Assembly: GCF_002994635.1 (NCBI RefSeq) | Contig: NZ_PVNL01000147.1 | Location: 186,001 to 250,000 of the forward strand | Direction of reading: 5' to 3' | Source: Enhygromyxa salina | GTDB lineage: Bacteria > Myxococcota_A > Polyangia > Nannocystales > Nannocystaceae | Length of the DNA stretch: 64,000 nt | Shown here: piece after piece, positions 36,216 through 44,861 of the stretch | Layout: every line of letters starts with the position of its first letter | How positions within the stretch are numbered: position 1 is the stretch's first letter | Translations under genes and position numbers: made by a program | Notes under the pieces: model-generated | Database searches by the model: none | The model's input: the letters and a program-made list of their open reading frames with translations, nothing else | Told to the model about the DNA's origin: nothing

Positions 36216-36517
36216 GGTTCTTCGCTACGCTTGGCACAGCTTCGTGGCCGGGCGCAAGAATCTGGCGCTGTGCGCGGGTTGATGTGGGGTCACGTCGCAG
36301 GTGCGCCCGACACTGGCTGGGCAGGGACGCGCGGGTCGATCTTGCCATTCCGCGCGCTTCGCCGGGAACCGCGAGCGCCGCGAAATGCCGAATTTCGTCG
36401 TTGGCGCTGTCCCCGGTCGGCGAGATCTCCACAACCTGATGATCATCACCCGAACCACAGGCGTTTGGGCGCTCACGTGCTTGCAGCTCAGGAAGTGGAT
36501 CGGAGAGACTCCCGCCG
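36216..36517. other. Divergent intergenic region between mraY and tdh
   Basis: No gene was found in 302 bases. It must contain the promoters of two divergent units (mraY-murD leftward, tdh-PAP2 rightward). A small inverted repeat, CGAAAT...ATTTCG, is near 36390. A GGAG sequence 12 bases before the tdh GTG may be its ribosome site. Confidence 0.4.
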
Positions 36518-37486
36518 GTGCGAACCCTCGTCACTGGCGCAGGAGGTCAGGTTGGACTCGACTTGATCCGAGCTCTCTTGCAGCAAGGCGACAAGGTCCA
36601 CGCGACCGATGTTGGCCCGCGCCCGGAGGCGGCCGCAGATCTTCCGGCGGACCTGCCGTGGCACCAGCTCGACGTGACCGACCCGGAGCAGCTCTACACC
36701 TGCTTCGACCGGCTGCAGCCCGAGCGGGTGTTCCACCTCGCGGCGATCCTGTCGGCCCGCGGTGAGGTCGACCCAGGGCTGACCTACCGCGTCAACCAGA
36801 CGGGCACCTACAACGTGCTCGAGGCCTGCCGGCTGACCGACGTGCGCCAGCTGATGTTCACCAGCACGATCGCCGTGTTTGGTCCGGGCTTGCCCGAGAC
36901 CGTGGGCGACGACGAGGCCCTCCACCCCACGACCATGTACGGGGTCACCAAGGCCGCGAGCGAGCTGCTCGGCGAGTACTACAACGCCCGGTTTGATCTC
37001 GACGTGCGCGGGGTTCGGTTCCCCGGGTTGATCTCGGCCTCGATCCCCGGCGGCGGCAGCAGCGACTACGTGGTGTTCATGTACATCGACGGGGTCCGCA
37101 AGGGTGCGTACGAGGCGTTTTGTCGGCCTGACACCCGGATCCCGCTGATGTACATGCCCGATGGCGTGCGCGCGCTGCTCGAGCTGTCGGCGGCCCCGCG
37201 AGACCAGCTCTCGCGCTGCATCTACAACATCGCCGCGTTCTCGCCGACCGCTCAGGAGATCGCGACCGAGGTCGCGGGCGCGCTGCCGAAGGGCGCGGAT
37301 TTTTCGTTCGTGTCCGATCCGGCGCGGCAGAAGATCCTGGATTCGTGGCCGTCGGTGCTCGACGATCGCAACGCTCGCGCCGACTGGGGGTGGGCGCCCC
37401 GCTACGACTTGCCGGCGATGACCCAGCAGCTGTTGCCGGAGATCCGTTCGTTGCTCGAGACGCGCGCGGACGCCCTGGATCACTGA
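36518..37486 (+). CDS. tdh: NAD-dependent L-threonine 3-dehydrogenase (epimerase-like type)
   Basis: 322 residues from a GTG at 36518. An extended short-chain dehydrogenase: Rossmann motif TGAGGQVG, catalytic Ser/Thr in SSTIAVFG context and Y-x-x-x-K (YGVTK). The segments RFPGLISASIPGGGSSDYVV, LMYMPDGVRALLEL and DSWPSVLDDRNARADWGW closely follow the bacterial threonine dehydrogenases of the UDP-galactose epimerase-like type. These oxidise L-threonine to 2-amino-3-ketobutyrate with NAD+, the first step of threonine breakdown to glycine and acetyl-CoA. Cytoplasmic. The partner kbl (ligase) gene is not in the window. A PAP2-family gene follows at 22 bases, probably on the same transcript. Confidence 0.88.
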   Translation: MRTLVTGAGGQVGLDLIRALLQQGDKVHATDVGPRPEAAADLPADLPWHQLDVTDPEQLYTCFDRLQPERVFHLAAILSARGEVDPGLTYRVNQTGTYNVLEACRLTDVRQLMFTSTIAVFGPGLPETVGDDEALHPTTMYGVTKAASELLGEYYNARFDLDVRGVRFPGLISASIPGGGSSDYVVFMYIDGVRKGAYEAFCRPDTRIPLMYMPDGVRALLELSAAPRDQLSRCIYNIAAFSPTAQEIATEVAGALPKGADFSFVSDPARQKILDSWPSVLDDRNARADWGWAPRYDLPAMTQQLLPEIRSLLETRADALDH

Positions 37487-37508
37487 GCCCACTGGTGAAT
37501 TTGGGCTC

Positions 37509-38435
37509 ATGCGTGTGTTGCTGACGCTCGGCTTGCTCGGCTCGCCCGCGCAGTCGATCGAGCAGGTCCCGACCCCGCAGGCCCAGGTCGAAGGCCCGCA
37601 GGCCCAGGGCGAAGTCCCTCGCGTCCAGGGCGAGCCGGTCCCGATGGTCGTGCCGCCGCCGACCTCCAGCCTGCCCGACATTCGGTTTCGCCTCGATGCG
37701 GACCTGCCCGTGCTGGTCGGCTTCACCGCGCTGTTTGGGGTCACGGAGGCCATGAAGCCCGTGATCGCACCGAAGGCATGCGACTGGTGTGCGCCGGGCC
37801 CGGTCGCGCGCAGCGTTCGAGCCGGGCTGCGCTGGCAGGACCCCAAGCCGGCCGCGCTGACCTCGGACATCGTGGCCTACGGCGTGATCCCAGCGTTCGC
37901 GCTGACCGTGACGATGGTCGGCGTCGGGACCGAGGGCGAGTGGCGCAAGCTCCACGAGGACCTGATCGTCGCGCTCGAGGCCGTCGCCGTGTCCGCGGCG
38001 CTGACCAACATCGTCAAGTACTCGACCGGGCGCCAGCGCCCCTACTCGCTGTTCGCCGACGAGCCGATCGGGTTCGCCGATGACCCCGACCAGCACTTGA
38101 GCTTTCCGTCTGGTCACACCGCGCTGGCGTTCAGCATTGCGACGAGCTTTGCGACGGTGGCGACGCTGCGTCGGCGCAAGCTCGCGCCCGTGCTGTGGGG
38201 CGTCGGCCTGCCGATGGCGGCGTTCGTCGGCTACCTGCGCATGGCCGGCGACCGCCACTGGTTTGGCGACGTGCTCGCGGGCGCGGGGCTCGGGACCGTG
38301 GTCGGTGTCGGGCTGCCGTGGTTGCTGCATCACCCGCGCACGGGCGTGATGCCGCGGCTCGAGGCCAAGCGCGGGCGGGCCTCGCTGACGATCCTGCCAA
38401 CTGGCACCGGGCTGAGCATCGCGGGCCGGATCTGA
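37509..38435 (+). CDS. PAP2-family membrane phosphatase
   Basis: 308 residues. A signal peptide-like start (VLLTLGLLGSPAQS) and a Pro/Gln-rich spacer precede several hydrophobic segments. The acid phosphatase signature is complete: K-x6-R-P (KYSTGRQRP), P-S-G-H (FPSGHT) and R-x5-H-x3-D (RMAGDRHWFGD). PAP2 enzymes remove phosphate from lipid phosphates such as undecaprenyl pyrophosphate or phosphatidate at the periplasmic side. A function in recycling the lipid carrier would fit the nearby mraY-murD, but that is only inference. The gene ends 3 bases before the stop of the convergent zinc-ribbon gene. Confidence 0.87.
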   Translation: MRVLLTLGLLGSPAQSIEQVPTPQAQVEGPQAQGEVPRVQGEPVPMVVPPPTSSLPDIRFRLDADLPVLVGFTALFGVTEAMKPVIAPKACDWCAPGPVARSVRAGLRWQDPKPAALTSDIVAYGVIPAFALTVTMVGVGTEGEWRKLHEDLIVALEAVAVSAALTNIVKYSTGRQRPYSLFADEPIGFADDPDQHLSFPSGHTALAFSIATSFATVATLRRRKLAPVLWGVGLPMAAFVGYLRMAGDRHWFGDVLAGAGLGTVVGVGLPWLLHHPRTGVMPRLEAKRGRASLTILPTGTGLSIAGRI

Positions 38436-38438
38436 TCG

Positions 38439-39797
38439 CTACCAGCCGCCCAGCTTGGCCAGCTCCTCGCCGGTCTCGAGCGACAGCGCGCGCATGCTCT
38501 GCCCGTAGGTCACGATCACGAGCGTGTCACCCACGACCATCCCCTCGACGTTCTCGTGGGCGTCGCCGCCCAGCCTGGTCTCCCACTTGGTCGAGCCGTC
38601 GGCCAGCGAGATCCGGCGGATCCTCGCCTCGCTGTCGCTCGAGGGCACGAAGCTGACGATCGCGTCGTCACCGATGATCTCGACCCGCGGCTGCGCAAAC
38701 CCGCTCTCGACAGTCTCGAGGCTGCCCGGCTTGGTCAGCTGCACGCGCCACAGCTCGGCCTTGGTGTCGCGCGCGTAGCCCAGAAAGTAGGGGATCTGGG
38801 TGCCCTTGTCGCGAGTCACGAACGCGATCCCGTGCGGGTTGGCGCAGCGCTTGGCGTCGTCGTCGTGGCGACGGCCGCGGGCGATCGGCAGATCTTGCTC
38901 GGGGCAGAACGCCTGCTGGACCCGCAGATCCTGGAACTGGTTGTGTTTGAGATCCAGCTGGCGCAGCTCGGGGATCAGATCGTAGCCCGCGTCGTCGCGC
39001 AGGACCTTCGCGGTTGCGGGGGGCTCGGGCTGACCGGGGCTGAGCTTGCCCTCGGCGAGCGTGACCTGTGAGGCCGCGTCGTCGATCGTCGCGACCCACA
39101 GGTGGTCGCCGTCGACCGCAATCGCCTCGAGCTTGTCGGGCATGCTGGCCAGCCAGCGATCGGTCCCGGTCGCGGCGTCGTAGGCGTGGAGCGTGGCGCC
39201 CAGCCCAAACAGCACGAGCTTGCTGCCGGGCTCGAAGTACAGCGTGGGGCTGGGCAGCTCGGACATGCGGCCGAGATCGACCTCCCACAGGGTCTTCCAG
39301 TCGCTGCCCGACATCGCGGTCAACACCAGCTGCTGCGACCCGGACTCGCTGATCGTGCCGATCAGGTCGTCGACCCCGTCGCCGTTGACGTCCGCGACGA
39401 ACGGGCGCCCGTTCTTCCACATGTACTTGCGCGCGTTGGCACTCGCGGTGGCGTTGCCGATCCCGACCTTGACCTGGTCGATCACCGCGCTGGCGCTCTG
39501 AAACACCGTGTAGGCCACGATGGCACCGATCACCAAGGGCACGAAGGTGACCAGCAACACGATGATCAGCACGGCCTTGCCCCCCCCACTGCTGCCGGTG
39601 TTGACCGTGTTGACCTGGATCGGCGGCGGCGAGTAGTGCATCTGCGGCTGCGGCCGCGGTGGCGGTGCCGGCTGTTGGTGGACCGTCTGCTTGATCTGGT
39701 TGGTGGTCCCGCAGTAGCCACACGCGATCATGCGCACGTCGTCGGTCGCGTCGAGGTTGGCACCGCAGCCTTGGCAGACGAGTTTGACGATCGCCAT
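38439..39797 (-). CDS. Zinc-ribbon membrane protein with PQQ-like/FG-GAP-like propeller
   Basis: 452 residues from the ATG at 39797. The N-terminus is a zinc ribbon (CQGCG and CGYCG), followed by a Pro/Gln spacer and one membrane segment (AVLIIVLLVTFVPLVIGAIVA, cut here to its core at about 75-97). The outside part has propeller-like repeats: FVADVNGDGVDDLIG (FG-GAP-like calcium loop), LHAYDAATGTDRWL, WVATIDD, RRISLADGSTKWE and MRALSLETGEEL, which are PQQ-type blades. The topology places the zinc ribbon in the cytoplasm and the propeller outside. Similar proteins in myxobacteria have no assigned role. It stands alone. Confidence 0.75.
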   Translation of the reverse strand: MAIVKLVCQGCGANLDATDDVRMIACGYCGTTNQIKQTVHQQPAPPPRPQPQMHYSPPPIQVNTVNTGSSGGGKAVLIIVLLVTFVPLVIGAIVAYTVFQSASAVIDQVKVGIGNATASANARKYMWKNGRPFVADVNGDGVDDLIGTISESGSQQLVLTAMSGSDWKTLWEVDLGRMSELPSPTLYFEPGSKLVLFGLGATLHAYDAATGTDRWLASMPDKLEAIAVDGDHLWVATIDDAASQVTLAEGKLSPGQPEPPATAKVLRDDAGYDLIPELRQLDLKHNQFQDLRVQQAFCPEQDLPIARGRRHDDDAKRCANPHGIAFVTRDKGTQIPYFLGYARDTKAELWRVQLTKPGSLETVESGFAQPRVEIIGDDAIVSFVPSSDSEARIRRISLADGSTKWETRLGGDAHENVEGMVVGDTLVIVTYGQSMRALSLETGEELAKLGGW

Positions 39798-39870
39798 AGG
39801 GCCGCGAGTATAGCGCGTGGTCTCGGGTTCCCGATACACACGCCCCACGATGGGCTGTGCGCCGAAACAG

Positions 39871-39907
39871 CGCGAGGCCGGGGGGCAAGCTGCCCCCCGG
39901 CCTCGCG
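39871..39907 (-). terminator. Strong GC hairpin behind the small membrane protein gene
   Basis: A perfect 17-bp stem (CGCGAGGCCGGGGGGCA and its complement) closes a 3-base loop. It lies 20 bases beyond the stop of the gene at 39928 and before the start of the next minus-strand gene. Only a weak TTT follows, so the stem itself must cause termination. Confidence 0.7.
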
Positions 39908-39927
39908 GCGAAGTCCTGAAGAAACGG

Positions 39928-40257
39928 TCACAGCCGCTTGCTGGCTTCGACCTGCGCGCGGCGGGTCGGGATCTTCAGCAGGCGCGTGGGGTTGTCGCTC
40001 TCCTCGGTCATCCGGCGGATCTCGGCGGCAGCCGGAAGCACGGCGACACAGATGCAGATGACGACAGCGGCGATGGTGATGAACATGATGTTAGTGGCTT
40101 TCTCGCGGACAGCGGGGCCCGCGTGGGTGCGACGCTCGAGGTCGCTGTGCGCCGAATCTTCGGCATAAATCCGCTCGCGCAAGTGGTCGCGTTTGTGAGG
40201 CGAGCGGGATGGCAACTGTTGTCGGCCCGGCGTCTGGCCAGCGCCGAACGAGCTCAC
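39928..40257 (-). CDS. Small single-span membrane protein
   Basis: 109 residues. The GTG at 40257 overlaps the stop of the MDR oxidoreductase gene by 4 bases (GTGA), so the two genes are translated in succession; this is why this start is chosen. The protein has a charged N-terminal half (RDHLRERIYAED, DLERRTHAG), one membrane helix (FITIAAVVICICVAVLP) and a basic tail. No family is recognised. The position directly before a strong hairpin completes a two-gene unit. Role unknown. Confidence 0.6.
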   Translation of the reverse strand: MSSFGAGQTPGRQQLPSRSPHKRDHLRERIYAEDSAHSDLERRTHAGPAVREKATNIMFITIAAVVICICVAVLPAAAEIRRMTEESDNPTRLLKIPTRRAQVEASKRL

Positions 40258-41285
40258 GCCGTCCGCCGCATTCGCACCACGGCCCGCTCGTCGTGCGACG
40301 CGCTGGCCCTGACGGCGTCGGTGATCGCCACCACCACGGTCCCAGCCGGCTTGTCGGTCTCGAGCGCTCGGTGGGCGTCGACGATCCGCGCGAACGGATA
40401 GGCTGGCGTGACCACTGGCCAGATCACCCCGGCCGCGAGCAGCTCCGCCACATCGTGCGTCAACTCCTGAGTGCCGATCGCGACGGACGACGAGACCTTG
40501 CGCCCGCCCAGCACCGCGGTCGCCAGCATCTGAAACATGACCAACAAGTTCAGATAGACCGTGACGTAGCGGCCATTCGGGGTCAGCGAGCGCCGCGAAG
40601 CACGGAAGCGATCGCCCGCGTTCGTGTCGAAGATGACATCGTAGGTCTGTCCGTTTTGTAGGTAGTCCGAGGCTGCATGGTCGATGACCTCGTGGGCACC
40701 GAGCTCGGTGACCATGGCCACGTTGCGACCGCTGCACACACCCGTGACGTGCGCGCCGAGGTGTCGGGCGATCTGCACGGCGAACCGACCGACCCCGCCA
40801 GAGGCACCGATGATCAGGACCCGCTCGCCGGGCTGCACGCGGGCCACGTCGCGCAGGAACATGAGGGCCGTCACCGCGCCGTAGGGGACCGCGGCCGCCT
40901 CGGCGTACTCGACCCCTGCCGGGATCTTGGCGACCGGCCCTTGCTCCGCCACCGCGAGGTACTCGGCCTGGGCGCTGTGGTCACAGCCGCCGAACACATC
41001 GTCGCCGACCGCGAACCGAGTCACGCCCTCGCCCACCGCCACGACCCGGCCTGCGAAATTGGTCCCGGGGATCGGGTACTTGGGCCGGCGCAGGCCGAAC
41101 ATCAGCCGGCCGACTACCTTCGTGAGTCCCGGGAAGTCCGCCGCGCGCAGTCGGCGATCTCCCTGGGTCACGGGGCTCGCGTGGACCTGGACGAGGATCT
41201 GGCCAGGCCCGGCGACGGGCTGCGCGACTTGCTCGATCCGAAGGACGTGGGGGGCGCCAAACTGGGTGTGGACTGCGGCTTTCAT
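40254..41285 (-). CDS. MDR-family NAD(P)-dependent quinone oxidoreductase-like protein
   Basis: 343 residues; the ATG at 41285 has AGGAG 6 bases upstream. Medium-chain dehydrogenase/reductase fold: GroES-like N-terminal domain (VHASPVTQGDRR; PGTNFAGRVVAVGEGV) and cofactor-binding domain with GASGGVGRFAVQIA. Zinc ligands of alcohol dehydrogenases are absent, as in zeta-crystallin/quinone oxidoreductases, so reduction of quinones or enones with NADPH is expected. Cytoplasmic. Divergent from a LysR regulator 119 bases away, which is the usual arrangement for local control. The small membrane protein gene overlaps its stop codon. Confidence 0.88.
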   Translation of the reverse strand: MKAAVHTQFGAPHVLRIEQVAQPVAGPGQILVQVHASPVTQGDRRLRAADFPGLTKVVGRLMFGLRRPKYPIPGTNFAGRVVAVGEGVTRFAVGDDVFGGCDHSAQAEYLAVAEQGPVAKIPAGVEYAEAAAVPYGAVTALMFLRDVARVQPGERVLIIGASGGVGRFAVQIARHLGAHVTGVCSGRNVAMVTELGAHEVIDHAASDYLQNGQTYDVIFDTNAGDRFRASRRSLTPNGRYVTVYLNLLVMFQMLATAVLGGRKVSSSVAIGTQELTHDVAELLAAGVIWPVVTPAYPFARIVDAHRALETDKPAGTVVVAITDAVRASASHDERAVVRMRRTA

Positions 41286-41404
41286 GCGATTCTCCTGCTT
41301 CCTTGGGGTTTGGGAGGCCACCTCGACCGCCCTCGCCGATATGTATATCCATGCGTCTGCGTCTGGAAAACCGCCAAAATCGCAGGTGTGGTATGCATTT
41401 GCGT

Positions 41405-42292
41405 ATGGACTGGCGCTCTGTCAGCTTTGATTGGAACCGCGCCCGCGCGTTTCTCGTGACCGCCGAAGAAGGCTCGTTCTCCGCGGCCGGCCGCGCGCTG
41501 AACATGTCGCAGCCGACGATCGGCCGGCAGGTCAGCGCGCTCGAGCAGGAGCTCGACGTGATCTTGTTTGAGCGTGTGGGGAACGCCCTCGCGCTGACAC
41601 CAACCGGGATCGATCTCGTCGAGCACGTGCGGGCGATGGGTGAAGCGGCGACGCGGGTGTCGCTGACCGCCGCCGGGCAGTCGCTCTCGCTCGACGGCAC
41701 CGTGTGTATATCGGCCAGCCAGATCACCGCGACCCACACCTTGCCGCCGATCATCGCGGGGCTTCGCGCCAAGCACCCCGGGATCGAGGTCGAGATCGTG
41801 GCGACCAACGATCCGAGTGATCTGAGCCGCCGCGAGGCCGACATCGCGATCCGCAGCTTCCGCCCGACCCAGCCGGACCTGGTCGCGCGCAAGGTCAAAG
41901 ACGGGTTCGCGCGGCTGTATGGCTCGCCGGCTTACCTCGAGAAGATCGGCAATCCCACGACCGCCGAGGCGCTGTCACAGGCGCAGTTTCTCGGGTTCGA
42001 TCGCACGGACGCGCTCATGAACGGGCTCAACGCGCTCGGCCTGTCGCTGACCCCGAGCAGCTTCGCCGTGATCACCGACAACCAGCTCGTGCAGTGGGAG
42101 CTCACCAAGCAGGGGGTCGGGATCTCGATCATGATGGAAGAGGTCGGCGACGCCGAGCCGTGCGTGCGGCGGGCCCTGCCGGATTTTCCGCCGATCACAG
42201 TGCCGACGTGGCTCACGACCCACCGCGAGCTCAGCACCAGCCGGCGCTTGCGGGTGGTGTTCGATCTGCTGCTCGAGGGGCTCGGGGGCTGA
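41405..42292 (+). CDS. LysR-family transcriptional regulator
   Basis: 295 residues from the ATG at 41405 (ATG at 41393 also possible). N-terminal winged helix (AFLVTAEEGSFSAAGRALNMSQPTIGRQVSALEQEL) and a periplasmic-binding-protein-like effector domain. It is transcribed away from the MDR oxidoreductase gene, and LysR proteins normally act on such a shared intergenic region; the AT-richer stretch at 41338-41404 with TATGTATAT and GTATGCATTTGCGTATG is the likely site. The effector is unknown; control of the oxidoreductase is inferred from position. Confidence 0.9.
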   Translation: MDWRSVSFDWNRARAFLVTAEEGSFSAAGRALNMSQPTIGRQVSALEQELDVILFERVGNALALTPTGIDLVEHVRAMGEAATRVSLTAAGQSLSLDGTVCISASQITATHTLPPIIAGLRAKHPGIEVEIVATNDPSDLSRREADIAIRSFRPTQPDLVARKVKDGFARLYGSPAYLEKIGNPTTAEALSQAQFLGFDRTDALMNGLNALGLSLTPSSFAVITDNQLVQWELTKQGVGISIMMEEVGDAEPCVRRALPDFPPITVPTWLTTHRELSTSRRLRVVFDLLLEGLGG

Positions 42293-42315
42293 GCGGCGTC
42301 GGTTGGCGGAGTCGG

Positions 42316-43383
42316 CTACCGAAGGCCCAGCGCGTGGGCGAGCCGGTCGTGGTCTTCGACGGTGCCCACGCTCACGCGCACGCACCCCGACAGCCCAGGC
42401 ACGCGGCTCACATCCTTCACGCGCACGCCGGCCTCCTCGAGCTGCGTCACCAACCCGTGGGCCCGCGCGTCGGAGGGCAGCCGCAACAACACCAGGTTGC
42501 CGTGGGCCGGAAACAGCTCCGCGTCGGGCACCCGCCGCAGCAGCTCGACCAACCGCCCACGGTTGGCGATCGTCGTGGCGAGCAGGCTGGCCTGGACGTC
42601 GGCAAACCGAGTCAGCGCAGCCTCGGCCACCGCGATGCTCGTCTGCGAGACATTGTACGGATGCCGAACCTTGTTGAGCGCCAGCGCCAACTCCGGCGCG
42701 GCGATGCAGTAGCCCACGCGCAGCGCGGCCAGCCCGATCTTCGAGAGCGTCCCCATGTGGACCTGGTTGCTGGGCCCGGTCGGATCCCACAGCGAACAAC
42801 CGGGCTCGTACGCGGCGTAGGCCTCGTCGATCACGAACACGGTCTCGGGAAATTCGCGGACCAACCCGTGGATCAGCTCGGCGTCCCACAGGCTCGAGGT
42901 CGGGTTGTTCGGCCGCGCCAGGAAGCACACCGCCGCGCCCGGCAGCGCCGCCCGCATGCCCGCCGCGTCGAGCTGCAGCGCGTCGTTCAGCGGCACCTCG
43001 CGCACGTCCACGCCAAACACCTGCGCCGAGTGGGCGTACATCACGAAGGTCGGTGTGGGGATCACCAGGTACCCGGCCCCAGGTGCGCCGGACAGCGCGG
43101 TCATCAAGCCCGAGATGATCTCGTCGCTGCCGTTGCCGAGCACGATCCGCTCGGGATCGCAGTCGTGCCGGGCTGCGAGCGCGCGTCGCAGGCTGCGGCC
43201 CGAGGTGTCCGGGTAGCGGTTGAGCTCGAGCTCGCGGACGATCTCGGCGAACGCCTCGCGGACCTCGAGCGGCCACGGCTCAGGGCACTCGTTGGCGTGC
43301 ATGCGGCTCGGGGCGCTGGACGGCGGGACGTCGTAGACCTCGAGCGGGGCCAGGGTCGGTCGGAGGTGTCGCTGCCAGCTCAT
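42316..43383 (-). CDS. hisC: Histidinol-phosphate aminotransferase
   Basis: 355 residues; the ATG overlaps the hisD stop (ATGA). A PLP-dependent fold-type I aminotransferase that makes histidinol phosphate from imidazole acetol phosphate. Visible: MHANECP and ELNRYPDT (substrate entry), LGNGSDEII, Asn160 in ARPNNPTS, Asp186 and Tyr189 in VIDEAYAAY and the PLP lysine Lys215 in TLSKIGLAALRVGY. Length and motif order are normal. With hisD it forms a two-gene unit; hisG and hisB are not in the window. Confidence 0.94.
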   Translation of the reverse strand: MSWQRHLRPTLAPLEVYDVPPSSAPSRMHANECPEPWPLEVREAFAEIVRELELNRYPDTSGRSLRRALAARHDCDPERIVLGNGSDEIISGLMTALSGAPGAGYLVIPTPTFVMYAHSAQVFGVDVREVPLNDALQLDAAGMRAALPGAAVCFLARPNNPTSSLWDAELIHGLVREFPETVFVIDEAYAAYEPGCSLWDPTGPSNQVHMGTLSKIGLAALRVGYCIAAPELALALNKVRHPYNVSQTSIAVAEAALTRFADVQASLLATTIANRGRLVELLRRVPDAELFPAHGNLVLLRLPSDARAHGLVTQLEEAGVRVKDVSRVPGLSGCVRVSVGTVEDHDRLAHALGLR

Positions 43384-44693
43384 GTGTTGGTCTCCAGCCG
43401 TTGTTCGACGGCGCGGGCGTGGCCCTCGAGGCCCTCGGCGCGCGCCAGCACGGTGATCGCCTGGGCCTGCGCGCGCAGCTGATCAGCGGAGAGCTCGAGC
43501 ACGCTGGTGTAGCGCACGAAGTCCCAGCAACCCAGCGGCGAAGAAAAGCGGGCCCCGCCGGCCGTCGGCAGCACGTGGCTGGGGCCGGCCGTGTAGTCGC
43601 CAGCGGCCTCGGGCGTCCACGCGCCCACGAAGATCGCTCCCGCGCGGCGGATCTTCGCGGCCATGTCCGCCGGAGCTTCGACGAGCAGCTCGAGGTGCTC
43701 GGGCGCGTAGGCGTCGGCCTGCGAGATCAGCTCTTCGCGCGTGGTCACGAGCACCGCCGCGCCTTGATCGCGCAGCGCCGCGCAGGCGATCTCGCGGCGC
43801 GGAAGCTGGCCGAGCTGTCGCTGTAGCGCCGCGTTCACGGCTTCGATCAGGGCCGGGTCGGTGGTCAGCAACACTGGCGAGGCCAGCACATCGTGCTCGG
43901 CCTGGCTGATCAGATCTGCGGCGACGAGCTCTGGGTTGGCGGTGTGATCCGCGACGACCAGGATCTCCGAGGGCCCGGCGATCGAGTCGATGTCGACGCG
44001 GCCAAACACCAGGCGCTTGGCCGCGGTCACGTAGGCGTTGCCGGGGCCGACGATCTTGTCCACGCGCGGGACCGTGGCGGTGCCAAACGCGACAGCGGCG
44101 ATCGCCTGCGCGCCGCCGATCTGGAACACCCGATCGACCCCAGCCAACGCCGCCGCCGCGAGCACGACCTCGCTCGGGCGCGGGGTCAGCAGCACGACCT
44201 CGTCGACGCCCACGACCTTGGCCGGGATCGCGGCGTGCAACACCGAAGACGGATAGGCCGCCGTCCCGCCCGGTGCGTACACGGCCACCCGCGCGAGCGG
44301 GCCCACCCGACTGCGCAGGGTCTCGCCGGGCGTCTCGGTTCCGGTGCTGACCAGGGCTTGGTTTTGCAGCTCGTGGAACCGGCGAACTCGGGTTGCGGCC
44401 TGCTCGAGCGCGGCCCGGAGCGGGGGCTCGAGCGTGGTGAGTGCCTGCTCGCAGCGGGACCTGGGCAGCTCGAATTGGTTGGCTGACAGGGTGCGCTGCT
44501 CGAACCGGTGGGTGAGCTCGATGATCGCCGCGTCGCCGTGGACGCGGACCTGCTCGACGATCGCCCGCGCGGCCTGATCAGCCTCGCCGTCGAGCCCGAA
44601 CGAGCGGGCGCACAGCTCACGCCAGCGGTCGCTCGCGCTTGGGGTTTTGGCGCGTAGATCGAGGACCGGCAGGCCCGTGAACGGCTCCGACAT
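43380..44693 (-). CDS. hisD: Histidinol dehydrogenase
   Basis: 437 residues; the ATG at 44693 has AAGG 9 bases upstream. It oxidises L-histidinol to L-histidine in two NAD+-dependent steps. Recognisable segments: YAPGGTAAYPSSVLH, GPGNAYVTAAKRLV, GPSEILVVAD, the zinc ligands in QAEHD, the catalytic Glu-His in YAPEHLEL, the zinc Asp in AAGDYTAGPSHVLPT and a late His in the C-terminal helix. Cytoplasmic. The stop codon overlaps the hisC start. A 28-bp palindromic hairpin separates it from the upstream toxin-like gene. Confidence 0.95.
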   Translation of the reverse strand: MSEPFTGLPVLDLRAKTPSASDRWRELCARSFGLDGEADQAARAIVEQVRVHGDAAIIELTHRFEQRTLSANQFELPRSRCEQALTTLEPPLRAALEQAATRVRRFHELQNQALVSTGTETPGETLRSRVGPLARVAVYAPGGTAAYPSSVLHAAIPAKVVGVDEVVLLTPRPSEVVLAAAALAGVDRVFQIGGAQAIAAVAFGTATVPRVDKIVGPGNAYVTAAKRLVFGRVDIDSIAGPSEILVVADHTANPELVAADLISQAEHDVLASPVLLTTDPALIEAVNAALQRQLGQLPRREIACAALRDQGAAVLVTTREELISQADAYAPEHLELLVEAPADMAAKIRRAGAIFVGAWTPEAAGDYTAGPSHVLPTAGGARFSSPLGCWDFVRYTSVLELSADQLRAQAQAITVLARAEGLEGHARAVEQRLETNT

Positions 44694-44795
44694 GCGGCCG
44701 GACCTTAGCACTCATCGGCGGTTGTGCGTGGCGCACGGGTGTGACCGTTGGCGAGCACTGGCGCGAGCGCGCTAGGCCGCTGCGCGCGCAGGCGA

Positions 44796-44823
44796 GCCCC
44801 ATCGAGCCCGGGCTCGATGGGGC
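44796..44823. terminator. 28-bp perfect palindrome between toxin-like gene and hisD
   Basis: GCCCCATCGAGCCC is followed directly by its complement. It lies 38 bases beyond the stop of the cytolysin-like gene and 102 bases before hisD, both leftward. No T tract. Termination of the cytolysin-like transcript is the likely role. Confidence 0.6.
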
Positions 44824-44861
44824 AGGCCCCAGATTTGTTGGTCGGTCAGCCTCTCCGCGCG

